Shown here one piece after another: positions 1 to 12,185 of a stretch of DNA of 64,000 nt. The stretch is from contig OW121846.1 in assembly GCA_933228895.1 (NCBI GenBank), positions 80,240,064 to 80,304,063 of the forward strand. The letters run 5' to 3'. The DNA is from Platycnemis pennipes. Its lineage: Eukaryota > Arthropoda > Insecta > Odonata > Platycnemididae. How positions within the stretch are numbered: the stretch's first letter is position 1; each line of letters opens with the position of its first letter. The notes below the pieces were generated by a model. It searched no databases, was not told the DNA's origin, and saw nothing but the letters and a program-made list of their open reading frames with translations. The translations under genes were made by a program, and so were the position numbers.

Positions 1-202
1 TTTTACCGAGGTAATTGAAAAATAAGGATCAATTTGAAATCAATAAAGTATGGTCAGCAGTTTCAAATAATAGTAATTATTCCAAGGATTTGGAAGTGAT
101 GGATTTTTCGGAATAATGTACAAAAGCACCTTATGTACCAACGAATATGATCGAAAATAAATGGTCAAGAATGAGGCTGTTGGTTAGTTGGATATCCAGT
201 GG

Positions 203-217
203 AGGCGAACGACGCCT
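203..217. repeat. Conserved small hairpin AGGCG-N5-CGCCT
   Basis: Inverted repeat of 5 bp with loop AACGA, 60-80 bp before each island. It is intact in the monomers inspected. Confidence 0.5.
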
Positions 218-275
218 GTGTTTAATCGTGCCATTTTGGATGGGTTGGTAATTCTATAATTTCAGGAGTTTTCAG

Positions 276-512
276 GAAACAGAGCAAGAATGGAGAGAAA
301 TACAAGAGCCAAGGGAGACCTATTTTAACGTCTCTTCCACCGGACAGTGAATTCAGCTTGAGATGTCCACCATCAGGCAATTGAGTTTGACCGGATTTTC
401 ACGAAAAAGCCGCAACTACCCGGAAACAGTAGTTGCACAACCACAACAACCGTACTATAAATAAGGAACCTCCAACACAAAAGGGAACGCCGAAAAATGA
501 CGTGTATCAGAG
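276..512 (+). other. Exon-like island, type A (example)
   Basis: A GC-richer block of 237 bp, bounded by GGAGTTTTCAG before it and CAGAG/GTAAGC after it, which look like a splice acceptor and donor. A 36-codon open frame crosses its first half on the plus strand and ends at TGA. The same form closes monomers 3, 4, 7, 15, 17 and 19. The splice signals are pattern matches only. Confidence 0.4.
456..463 (+). promoter_or_regulatory. TATA box of island, monomer 0 (recurs in 22 of 24 islands)
   Basis: TATAAATA preceded by CCGTAC. The same octamer lies exactly 45 bp before the monomer start at 2814, 7472, 9784, 12141, 16801, 22496, 24852, 27208, 29566, 31922, 34280, 36640, 38941, 41299, 43599, 45932, 48231, 50587, 52943, 55301 and 57656. 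It is destroyed at about 5172 and 14499. A start site about 30 bp on would give a first exon of about 27 nt, ending at the donor-like GTAAGC. Promoter activity is inferred. Confidence 0.45.
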
Positions 513-2858
513 GTAAGCTCATCTTTGTTTTTCGCAGTTAATGTCATGCTCTTTATATCTGAATATTTTTACCATACGTATTTTTACTTTTGAATTAACT
601 TCATGATGTGCTCCATAGGAAATAATGTGAGTAAAACTGCTATGAAAATTTACTTTTCTTCAATAATGTACTGCTCTTACCTGTGATTATTGCATGTTAA
701 AGATATTAGGTCTTTTCCAAACCTAGGATTTTAAAAAGAATTAAATAAAAATTATGTTAAAGATCAGTATATCTCCCATTTCTTTGCTATGCTTTTGACA
801 CACGCAGTCCTCTTCCAGTGATAATACGAATTTTTGTGATTTCTTAATCTATCATCAAGTCAAACTTGATTTATTTTCATACCAGATAAAAATCAATGTT
901 TTCTTACTAAGATTAAATTTTTGTTAAACTGCATCATTTACTCTATGTTGGTATCTTGAATGCGACGATATATTCCAAACAATGTTCATTGGATAATTGT
1001 TAGAAATATTTGGTGGATAGTTATGCTGCCTTATTTTGAACCTCAAAACAAAATGCTCTTGCGTATACGGCCATTTTCCGTATTCTCATAAAAAAGGGAA
1101 GAGAAAGGTCGGAACGGGTCTAATTGTCAACTTAGGCTTAGGTTTTTTATTACTGTTGCATTATATTCCCAAAGTGATAATAATTATAAAATTATAGTCG
1201 ATATCCGTCTTACCCTCCTTGTCCAACTCCAGAGGAGTATATACCAGCTATCTTTTGATTCCTTGTATATGGTACGTGCATTGAAATCATTGTGAATCCT
1301 ACATAATTTCTTGATAGAATTCAATTAAAATTGGCGATATTGATTTAACACAATTTTTTAATTTGCTGATTTATAAAATTTCCTGGGCATGTAATCTTGT
1401 CAAAGCCAGAGTGGAAGTTTGTTAAAGTTACTTTAATTAGACCACCGGCGTACCCTGGCTCGTAATTATTTACTAGTGCCCAAACGATTAACTTCTTTAC
1501 CCTGAAAAATCAGTTTCCCCTCAATCGTTGAGATAAATATTTGTAAGCTAATTATTGCTTAAAGGATGATGTTCTGCTGGTGCCAAAGCACAGAAAAAAT
1601 TTTCCTTTTTTTATCTGTATTCTCTCCTTATCTACCTCTTCCTCGTTTAGCCTCGAAAATGTATGCTATTTCCTGGATGTTTCTCCTTCGATACTTCTGT
1701 TTCCCTGAATTTAAGCTGTAGCAGACGTCAATGATTAATTATATTTTGACATTAACCGTTATGGGTGAATCATTACTAAGAACGCACTTAAATGTATTTC
1801 CCATACAGGAAGTACCTTGAAAGAAGAAAGCCAGCGAACGAGGATTTTACGTTTCCGTGTTAGCGGAAAGTTTGGTATTTAGTTATATTTAAAACTCAAT
1901 GCTAAATGTTCCGCTCTCACTGTAACGTATCCACTCCATTTTCTGCATCACAAAACCATGCCTGGTTTGGTGCGCCAATAACTTAAGGGAAGAAGATATA
2001 TCGATATAATATCAGAAGTTTATTGCCCTTAAATTTAAGGGACTGTTTGTAAAAAAAAATTGCTTTGACTTTGAAGTAGTGTTAAGGTACGGATATGGTA
2101 TAATATATAAGTCGTATTTATAAATTATGGTTAAGGGCAGGTGTAACTGATTATTGTTATTTTTTTTGCCTTATTAAAACATCATATATATTTCTTTATT
2201 TTCGATTTCTAAAATCCAGAAAGCAATGTTTACACTAAAATGATACTGTTTCAGAGAAATATATATCAAAAATAAGTTCAGATTGATAAATAGATTTGGA
2301 GCCTTTTACCGAGGTAATTGAAAAATAAGGATCAATTTGAAATGAATAAAGTATGTTCAGCAGTTTAAAATAATAGTAATTATTCCAAGGATTTGGAAAT
2401 GATGGATTTTTGGGAATAATGTACAAATGTACCTTCTGTACCAACGAATATGATCGAAAATAAATGGTCAAGAATGAGGCTGTTGGTTAGTTGGATATCC
2501 AGTGGAGGCGAACGACGCCTGAGTTCAATCGTGCCAATTTGGATGGGTAAATAATAATATAATTTTAGGAGTTTTCAGGAAACAGAGCAAGAATGGAGAG
2601 AAATCCGACATCGACATTAGCCTACTCTTAACTGAAAGAGCCAAGGGAGCCCTGGATTAACGTCTCTTCCACCGGACAGTAAATTCAGCTTGAGATGTCC
2701 ACCATCAGGCAATTGAGTTTGACCGGATTTCCACCTAAAAGCCGCAACTACCCGGAAACAGTAGCGGGACCCCGGCATGTACCCCAGTACACTACTAAAA
2801 ACCGCAACCGTACTATAAATAAGGAACCTCCAACACAAAAGGGAACGCCGAAAAATGA
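501..2858 (+). repeat. Monomer 1 (x-I body, B island)
   Basis: 2358 bp. The body front is the form linked to island A (TATCTGAATATTTTTACC). Monomers 4 and 5 are near-identical copies of the body, at an offset of about 7.02 kb and 9.33 kb. Confidence 0.95.
1852..1869. repeat. Conserved hairpin TTTCCG-N6-CGGAAA
   Basis: A 6-bp stem with loop TGTTAG or TGTCAG, in the most conserved part of the monomer body (after CGAGGATTTTACG). Monomer 22 has TGGTAG in the loop, but the stem is kept. Confidence 0.5.
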
Positions 2859-2870
2859 CGTGTATCAGAG
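2579..2870 (+). other. Exon-like island, type B (example)
   Basis: The long island, 292 bp, again lies between TTTTCAG and CAGAG/GTAAGC. Relative to type A it has about 34 bp around CGACATTAGCCTACTC and about 26 bp more before the TATA box. By eye it is close to half G+C in surroundings that are clearly AT-rich. The minus strand is open for 87 codons here in most B islands, but it is not open in A islands. Confidence 0.4.
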
Positions 2871-5216
2871 GTAAGCTCATCTTTGTTTTTCGCTGTTAAT
2901 GTCATGCTCTTTATGTCTGAATATTTCTACCATACGTATTTTTCCATTTGAATTAACTTCATGATGTGCTCCATAGGAAATAATGTGAGTAAAACTGCTA
3001 TAAAAATTTACTTTTCTTCTTTAATGTACTGCTCTTACCTGTGATTATTGCATGTTAAAGATATAAGCTCTTTTCCAAACCTAGGATTTTAAAAAGAATT
3101 AAATAAAAATTATGTTAAAGATCAGTATATCTCCCATTTCTTTGCTATGCTTTTGGCACACGCAGTCCTCTTCCAGTGGTAATACTAATTTTTGTTATTT
3201 CCTTATCTATTACCAAGTCAAACTTGATTTATTTTCATACCAGATAGAAATTTAATGTTTTCTTACTAAGATTGAGCTCTTTGTTAAACTGCATCATTTA
3301 CTCTATGTTGGTATCTTGAATGCGACGATATATTCCAAACAATGTTCGTTGGTTAATTGTTAGAAATATTTGGTGGATAGTTATGCCGCATTATTTTGAA
3401 CCTCAAAACAAAATGCTCTTGCGTATACGGCCATTTTCCGTATTCTCATAAAAAAGGGAAGAGAAAGGTCGGATCGGGCCTAATTGTCAACTTAGGCTTA
3501 GGTTATTTATAACTGTTGCATTATATTCCCAAGGTGATAATAATTATAAAATTATAGTCGATATCCCTCTTACACTCCTTGTCCAACTCCAGAGGAGTAT
3601 ACACCAGCTATCTTTTGATTCCTTGTATATGGTACGTGCATTGAAATCATTGTGAATCCTTCATCATTTTTTAATAGAAATCAATTTAAAATGGCGAAAA
3701 TAATTTAACACAAATTTTTAATTTGCTGGGTTATAAAGTCTCCTGGGCATGTAATCTTGTGAAAGCCAGAGTGGAAGTTTGTTAAAGTTACACTAGTTAG
3801 TCCACCGGCGTACCCTGGCTCTTAGGTATTTTCTAGTGCCCAAGAGATTAACTTCTTTACCCTGAAAAATTTAAGTCCCCTCAATCTGTGTGATGAATAT
3901 TTGAAAGCTGATTATCGTTTGTAGGACAATGTTCTGCTGGTGCCAAAGCCCTAAAAAAATTTGCATTTTTTATATGTATTATCCCCTTATCTTTCTCTTC
4001 CTCGTAAACCCTCAAAAATGTATGCTATTTCCTGGATGTTTCTCTATCGATACTTCTGTTTCCCTGAATTTTAGCTGTAGCAGACGTCAATGATTAATTA
4101 TATTTTGACATTAACCGTTATAGGTGAATCATAACTAAGAACGCACTTAAATGCTTTACCCCCACAGGAAGTACCTTGAAAGAAGAAATCCAGCGAACGC
4201 GGATTTTACGTTTCCGTGTTAGCGGAAAGTTTGGTATTTAGTGATATTTAAAACTCAATGCTAAATGTTCCGCTCTCACTGTAACGTATCCACTCCATTT
4301 TCGGCATCACAAGACCATGCCTGGTTTGGTGCGCCAATAACTTAAGTGAAGAAGATATATCGATATAATATCAGAAGTTTATTGCCCTTAAATTTAAGGG
4401 ACTGTTTGTAAAAAAAATTGCTTTGACTTTGACGTAGTGTTAAGGTACGGATATGGTATAATATATAAGTTGTATTTATAAATAATGGTTAAGGACAGGT
4501 GTAACGGATTATGGTTATTTTTTTGCCTTATTAAAACATCATATACATTTCTTTATTGTCGATTTCTAAAATCCAGAAAGCAATGTTTACACTAAAATGA
4601 TACTGTTTTAGAGAAATATACACCTAAATTATGTTCAGATTGATAAATGGATTTGGAGCCTTTTACCGAAGTAATTGAAAAATAAGGATCAATTTGAAAT
4701 CAATAAAGTATGGTCAGCAGTTTAAAATAATAGTAATTATTCCAAGGATTTGGAAGTGATGGATTTTTCGGAATAATGTACAAAAGCACCTTATGTACCG
4801 ACGAATATCATCGAAAATAAATGGTCAAGAATGAGGCTGTTGGTTAGTTGGATATTCAGTGGTGGCGAACGACGCCTGAGTTCAATCGTGCCAATTTGGA
4901 TGGGTAAATAATAATATAATTTTAGGAGTTTTCAGGAAACAGAGCAAGAATGGAGAGAAATCCGACATCGACATTAGCCTACTCTTACCTGAAAGAGCCA
5001 AGGGAGCCCTGGATTAACGTCTCTTCCACCGGACAGTGAATTCAGCTTGAGATGTCCACCATCAGGCAATTGAGTTTGACCGGATTTCCACCTAAAAGCC
5101 GCAACTACCCGGAAACAGTAGCGGGACTTCGGCATGTAATCCAGTACACTACTAAAAACCGCTACCGTACTATTAATAATGATCTTCCAACACAAATGTG
5201 AACGCCGAAAAAATGA
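2859..5216 (+). repeat. Monomer 2 (y-II body, variant B island without TATA)
   Basis: 2358 bp. The TATA box of the closing island is lost: CTATTAATAATG at about 5171 replaces CTATAAATAAGG. The next monomer begins CGCA instead of CGTG. Monomer 6 is its partner, 9,327 bp downstream, with the same lesions. Confidence 0.95.
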
Positions 5217-7516
5217 CGCATATCAGAGGTAAGCTCATCTTTGTTTTTCGCAGTTAACGTCATGCTCTTTATGTCTGAATATTTCTACCATACGTATTTT
5301 TAATTTTGAATTAACTTCATGATGTGCTCCATAGGCAATAATATGAGTAAAACTGCTATGAACATTTCCTTTATTCAATAATGTACTGCTGTTACCTGTG
5401 ATTATTGCATGTTAAAGAAATTAGCTCATTTCCAAACCTAGGTTTTTATAAAGAATTAAATAAAAATTATGTTAAAGATAAGTATATCTTCCTTTTATTG
5501 CTATACATTTGACACACGCAGTCCTCTTCTAGTGGTAATACTAATTTTTGTTATTTCCTAATCTATTACCAAGTCAAATTGGATTTATTTTCATACCAAA
5601 TAGAAATCAATGTTTTCTTACTAAGATTAGCTGTTTGTTAAACTGCATCATTAACTCTGTGTTGGTTTCATGCATGCGACGATATATTCGCAACGATGTT
5701 CATTGGTTAACTGTTAGAAATAGTTGGTGGATAGTTATGCCGTATTATTTTGAACCTCATAACAAAATGCTCTTGCGTATACGGCCATTTTCCGTATTCT
5801 CATAAAAAAGGGAAGAGAAAGGTCGGAACGGGCCTAATTGTCAACTTAGGCTTAGGTTTTTTATTAGTGTTGCATTATATTCCCCAAGTGATAATAATTA
5901 TAAAATTATAGTCGATATCCCTCTTACACTCCTTGTCCAACTCCAGAGGAGTATACACAAGCTATCTTCTGATTCCTTGTTTATGGTACGTGCATTGAAA
6001 TCATTGTGAATCCTACATAATTTCTTGATAGAATTCAATTAAAATTGGCGATATTGATTTAACACAATTTTTTTAATTGCTGGGATATAAAATTTCCTGG
6101 GCATGTAATCTTGTGAAAGCCAGAGTGGAAGTTTGTTAAAGTTACATTAGTTAGACCACCGGCGTACCCTGGCACGTATGTATTTTCTAGTGCCCAAACG
6201 ATTAACTTCTTTACCCTGAAAAAACAGTTTCCCCTCAATCGCTGAGATAAATATTTGTAAGCTAATTATTGCTTAAAGGAGGATGTTCTGCTGGTGCCAA
6301 AGCACTGAAAAAATTTTCCTTTTTTTATCTGTATTCTCTCCTTATCTATCTCTTCCTCGTTTACCCTCAAAAATGTATGCTATTTCCTGGATGTTTCTCT
6401 ACCGATACTTCTGTTTCCCTGAATTTTAGCTGCAGCAGACGTCAATGATTAATTATCTTTTGACATTAACCGTTATGGGTGAATCATAACTAAGAACGCA
6501 CTTAAATGCTTTACCCTTACAGGAAGTACCTTGAAAGAAGAAATCCAGCGAACGAGGATTTTACGTTTCCATGTTAGCGGAAAGTTTGATATTTAGTTAT
6601 ATTTAAAACTCAATGCTAAATGTTCCGCTCTGACTGTAACGTATCCACTCCATTTTCGGCATCACAAGACCATGCCTGGTTTGGTGCGCCAATAACTCAA
6701 TGGAAGAAGAAATATCGATATAATATCAGAAGTTTATTGCCCTTAAATGTAAGGGACTGTTTGTAAAAAGAAATTTATTTGACTTTGAAGTAAGGTTAAG
6801 GTACGGATATGGTATAATATATAAGTCGTATTTATAAATTATGGTTAAGGGTAGGTGTAACTGATTATTGTTATTTTTTTGCCTTATTAAAACGTCGTAT
6901 ATATTGCTTTATTGTCGATTTCTAAAATCCAGAAAGCAATGTTTACACTAAAATGATACTGTTTTAGAGAAATATACACCTAAATTATGTTCAGATTGAT
7001 AAATGGATATGGAGCCTTTTACCGAGGTAATTGAAAAATAAGGATCAATTTGAAATCAATAAAGTATGGTCAGCAGTTTCAAATAATAGTAATTATTTCA
7101 AGGATTTGGAAATGTTGGATTTTTGGGTATAATGTACAAATGTACCTTCTGTACCAACGAATATGATCGAAAATAAATGGTCAAGAATGAGGCTGTTGGT
7201 TAGTTGGATATCCAGTGGAGGCGAACGACGCCTGTGTTTAATCGTGCCATTTTGGATGGGTTGGTAATTCTATAATTTCAGGAGTTTTCAGGAAACAGAG
7301 CAAGAATGGAGAGAAATACAAGAGCCAAGGGAGACCTATTTTAACGTCTCTTCCACCGGACAGTGAATTCAGCTTGAGATGTCCACCATCAGGCAATTGA
7401 GTTTGACCGGATTTTCACGTAAAAGCCGCAACTACCCGGAAACAGTAGTTGCACAACCACAACAACCGTACTATAAATAAGGAACCTCCAACACAAAAGG
7501 GAACGCCGAAAAATGA
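5217..7516 (+). repeat. Monomer 3 (x-I body, A island)
   Basis: 2300 bp, short because it ends in island A. An 85-codon open frame at 5548-5805 also occurs in monomer 7, but it is not preserved in other monomers. Confidence 0.95.
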
Positions 7517-9828
7517 CGTGTATCAGAGGTAAGCTCATCTTTGTTTTTCGCAGTTAATGTCATGCTCTTTATATCTGAATATTTTTACCATACGTATTTT
7601 TACTTTTGAATTAACTTCATGATGTGCTCCATAGGAAATAATGTGAGTAAAACTGCTATGAAAATTTACTTTTCTTCAATAATGTACTGCTCTTACCTGT
7701 GATTATTGCATGTTAAAGATATTAGGTCTTTTCCAAACCTAGGATTTTAAAAAGAATTAAATAAAAATTATGTTAAAGATCAGTATATCTCCCATTTCTT
7801 TGCTATGCTTTTGACACACGCAGTCCTCTTCCAGTGATAATACGAATTTTTGTGATTTCTTAATCTATCATCAAGTCAAACTTGATTTATTTTCATACCA
7901 GATAAAAATCAATGTTTTCTTACTAAGATTAAATTTTTGTTAAACTGCATCATTTACTCTATGTTGGTATCTTGAATGCGACGATATATTCCAAACAATG
8001 TTCATTGGATAATTGTTAGAAATATTTGGTGGATAGTTATGCTGCCTTATTTTGAACCTCAAAACAAAATGCTCTTGCGTATACGGCCATTTTCCGTATT
8101 CTCATAAAAAAGGGAAGAGAAAGGTCGGAACGGGTCTAATTGTCAACTTAGGCTTAGGTTTTTTATTACTGTTGCATTATATTCCCAAAGTGATAATAAT
8201 TATAAAATTATAGTCGATATCCGTCTTACCCTCCTTGTCCAACTCCAGAGGAGTTGGACAAGGAGGGTAAGCTATCTTTTGATTCCTTGTATATGGTACG
8301 TGCATTGAAATCATTGTGAATCCTACATAATTTCTTGATAGAATTCAATTAAAATTGGCGATATTGATTTAACACAATTTTTTAATTTGCTGATTTATAA
8401 AATTTCCTGGGCATGTAATCTTGTCAAAGCCAGAGTGGAAGTTTGTTAAAGTTACTTTAATTAGACCACCGGCGTACCCTGGCTCGTAATTATTTACTAG
8501 TGCCCAAACGATTAACTTCTTTACCCTGAAAAATCAGTTTCCCCTCAATCGTTGAGATAAATATTTGTAAGCTAATTATTGCTTAAAGGATGATGTTCTG
8601 CTGGTGCCAAAGCACAGAAAAAATTTTCCTTTTTTTATCTGTATTCTCTCCTTATCTACCTCTTCCTCGTTTAGCCTCGAAAATGTATGCTATTTCCTGG
8701 ATGTTTCTCCTTCGATACTTCTGTTTCCCTGAATTTAAGCTGTAGCAGACGTCAATGATTAATTATATTTTGACATTAACCGTTATGGGTGAATCATTAC
8801 TAAGAACGCACTTAAATGTATTTCCCATACAGGAAGTACCTTGAAAGAAGAAAGCCAGCGAACGAGGATTTTACGTTTCCGTGTTAGCGGAAAGTTTGGT
8901 ATTTAGTTATATTTAAAACTCAATGCTAAATGTTCCGCTCTCACTGTAACGTATCCACTCCATTTTCTGCATCACAAAACCATGCCTGGTTTGGTGCGCC
9001 AATAACTTAAGGGAAGAAGATATATCGATATAATATCAGAAGTTTATTGCCCTTAAATTTAAGGGACTGTTTGTAAAAAAAAATTGCTTTGACTTTGAAG
9101 TAGTGTTAAGGTACGGATATGGTATAATATATAAGTCGTATTTATAAATTATGGTTAAGGGCAGGTGTATCTGATTATTGTTATTTTTTTTGCCTTATTA
9201 AAACATCATATATATTTCTTTATTTTCGATTTCTAAAATCCAGAAAGCAATGTTTACACTAAAATGATACTGTTTCAGAGAAATATATATCAAAAATAAG
9301 TTCAGATTGATAAATAGATTTGGAGCCTTTTACCGAGGTAATTGAAAAATAAGGATCAATTTGAAATGAATAAAGTATGTTCAGCAGTTTAAAATAATAG
9401 TAATTATTCCAAGGATTTGGAAATGATGGATTTTTGGGAATAATGTACAAATGTACCTTCTGTACCAACGAATATGATCGAAAATAAATGGTCATGAATG
9501 AGGCTGTTGGTTAGTTGGATATCCAGTGGAGGCGAACGACGCCTGTGTTTAATCGTGCCATTTTGGATGGGTTGGTAATTCTATAATTTCAGGAGTTTTC
9601 AGGAAACAGAGCAAGAATGGAGAGAAATACAAGAGCCAAGGGAGACCTATTTTAACGTCTCTTCCACCGGACAGTGAATTCAGCTTGAGATGTCCACCAT
9701 CAGGCAATTGAGTTTGACCGGATTTTCACGTAAAAGCCGCAACTACCCGGAAACAGTAGTTGCACAACCACAACAACCGTACTATAAATAAGGAACCTCC
9801 AACACAAAAGGGAACGCCGAAAAATGAC
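7517..9828 (+). repeat. Monomer 4 (x-I body, A island, palindrome mutation)
   Basis: 2312 bp. It is net 8 bp longer than expected because a short stretch at about 8255-8269 is replaced by an inverted copy of the sequence just upstream (see 8225-8271). Confidence 0.95.
8225..8271. repeat. Perfect 22-bp inverted repeat with 3-nt loop
   Basis: Left arm 8225-8246 and right arm 8250-8271 are exact reverse complements around the loop AGA. All other monomers have only the innermost ACTCC/GGAGT pairing, followed by ATATACC or a variant. Monomer 4 has instead an inverted copy of the left arm, net +8 bp. This looks like a templated (snap-back) replacement. Confidence 0.95.
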
Positions 9829-12185
9829 GTGTATCAGAGGTAAGCTCATCTTTGTTTTTCGCAGTTAATGTCATGCTCTTTATATCTGAATATTTTTACC
9901 ATACGTATTTTTACTTTTGAATTAACTTCATGATGTGCTCCATAGGAAATAATGTGAGTAAAACTGCTATGAAAATTTACTTTTCTTCAATAATGTACTG
10001 CTCTTACCTGTGATTATTGCATGTTAAAGATATTAGGTCTTTTCCAAACCTAGGATTTTAAAAAGAATTAAATAAAAATTATGTTAAAGATCAGTATATC
10101 TCCCATTTCTTTGCTATGCTTTTGACACACGCAGTCCTCTTCCAGTGATAATACGAATTTTTGTGATTTCTTAATCTATCATCAAGTCAAACTTGATTTA
10201 TTTTCATACCAGATAAAAATCAATGTTTTCTTACTAAGATTAAATTTTTGTTAAACTGCATCATTTACTCTATGTTGGTATCTTGAATGCGACGATATAT
10301 TCCAAACAATGTTCATTGGATAATTGTTAGAAATATTTGGTGGATAGTTATGCTGCCTTATTTTGAACCTCAAAACAAAATGCTCTTGCGTATACGGCCA
10401 TTTTCCGTATTCTCATAAAAAAGGGAAGAGAAAGGTCGGAACGGGTCTAATTGTCAACTTAGGCTTAGGTTTTTTATTACTGTTGCATTATATTCCCAAA
10501 GTGATAATAATTATAAAATTATAGTCGATATCCGTCTTACCCTCCTTGTCCAACTCCAGAGGAGTATATACCAGCTATCTTTTGATTCCTTGTATATGGT
10601 ACGTGCATTGAAATCATTGTGAATCCTACATAATTTCTTGATAGAATTCAATTAAAATTGGCGATATTGATTTAACACAATTTTTTAATTTGCTGATTTA
10701 TAAAATTTCCTGGGCATGTAATCTTGTCAAAGCCAGAGTGGAAGTTTGTTAAAGTTACTTTAATTAGACCACCGGCGTACCCTGGCTCGTAATTATTTAC
10801 TAGTGCCCAAACGATTAACTTCTTTACCCTGAAAAATCAGTTTCCCCTCAATCGTTGAGATAAATATTTGTAAGCTAATTATTGCTTAAAGGATGATGTT
10901 CTGCTGGTGCCAAAGCACAGAAAAAATTTTCCTTTTTTTATCTGTATTCTCTCCTTATCTACCTCTTCCTCGTTTAGCCTCGAAAATGTATGCTATTTCC
11001 TGGATGTTTCTCCTTCGATACTTCTGTTTCCCTGAATTTAAGCTGTAGCAGACGTCAATGATTAATTATATTTTGACATTAACCGTTATGGGTGAATCAT
11101 TACTAAGAACGCACTTAAATGTATTTCCCTTACAGGAAGTACCTTGAAAGAAGAAAGCCAGCGAACGAGGATTTTACGTTTCCGTGTTAGCGGAAAGTTT
11201 GGTATTTAGTTATATTTAAAACTCAATGCTAAATGTTCCGCTCTCACTGTAACGTATCCACTCCATTTTCTGCATCACAAAACCATGCCTGGTTTGGTGC
11301 GCCAATAACTTAAGGGAAGAAGATATATCGATATAATATCAGAAGTTTATTGCCCTTAAATTTAAGGGACTGTTTGTAAAAAAAAATTGCTTTGACTTTG
11401 AAGTAGTGTTAAGGTACGGATATGGTATAATATATAAGTCGTATTTATAAATTATGGTTAAGGGCAGGTGTAACTGATTATTGTTATTTTTTTTGCCTTA
11501 TTAAAACATCATATATATTTCTTTATTTTCGATTTCTAAAATCCAGAAAGCAATGTTTACACTAAAATGATACTGTTTCAGAGAAATATATATCAAAAAT
11601 AAGTTCAGACTGATAAATAGATTTGGAGCCTTTTACCGAGGTAATTGAAAAATAAGGATCAATTTGAAATCAATAAAGTATGGTCAGCAGTTTAAAATAA
11701 TAGTAATTATTCCAAGGATTTGGAAATGATGGATTTTTGGGAATAATGTACAAATGTACCTTCTGTACCAACGAATATGATCGAAAATAAATGGTCAAGA
11801 ATGAGGCTGTTGGTTAGTTGGATATCCAGTGAAGGCGAACGACGCCTGAGTTCAATCGTGCCAATTTGGATGGGTAAATAATAATATAATTTTAGGATTT
11901 TTCAGGAAACAGAGCAAGAATGGAGAGAAATCCGACATCGACATTAGCCTACTCTTAACTGAAAGAGCCAAGGGAGCCCTGGATTAACGTCTCTTCCACC
12001 GGACAGTAAATTCAGCTTGAGATGTCCACCATCAGGCAATTGAGTTTGACCGGATTTCCACCTAAAAGCCGCAACTACCCGGAAACAGTAGCGGGACTTC
12101 GGCATGTACCCCAGTACACTACTAAAAACCGCAACCGTACTATAAATAAGGAACCTCCAACACAAAAGGGAACGCCGAAAAATGA
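9829..12185 (+). repeat. Monomer 5 (x-I body, B island)
   Basis: 2357 bp. Almost the same as monomer 1, and it retains the ancestral GAGTATATACCAGC at the site that is altered in monomer 4. Confidence 0.95.

Larger units (their letters stand above)
1..500 (+). repeat. Monomer 0 (3' part only)
   Basis: This is the last 500 bp of a monomer that starts outside the window. It ends with a type A island (276-512) and a TATA box at 456-463. Confidence 0.93.
501..7516 (+). repeat. Higher-order trimer, copy 1 (monomers 1-3)
   Basis: The order x-I/B, y-II/TATA-less B, x-I/A covers 7,016 bp. The same order and length recurs at 9829-16845. Confidence 0.85.

Noticed and set aside
513..537. A mini-intron GTAAGC...TTTTTCGCAG within 25 nt
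   Set aside because: Too short to be spliced by the normal machinery, and the CGCAG is CGCTG in many monomers.
501..620. Spliced-leader RNA gene layout (short exon, donor, tandem repeats)
   Set aside because: There is no clear Sm site with flanking stem-loops, the surroundings are AT-rich enough to give T-runs by chance, and the unit has a TATA box and is 2.3 kb long.
1130..1145. TTAGG-like telomere repeats (TTAGGCTTAGG)
   Set aside because: Only two degenerate copies per monomer, with no run of them.
2617..2700. 2A-like peptide in the minus-strand frame (RDVNPGLP)
   Set aside because: It lacks the required DxExNPGP; the match is only NPG.
2617..2880. An 87-codon minus-strand open frame repeated in a dozen B islands
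   Set aside because: Differences among copies change amino acids freely (G/K/R/F and L/S variants), A islands and some B islands lack it, and the first 10-12 codons lie across the donor-like site. It reflects a GC-richer block rather than selection for protein.
5548..5805. An 85-codon plus-strand open frame in monomers 3 and 7
   Set aside because: These two are copies of one trimer position. The frame is broken in all other monomers and has no recognisable domain.
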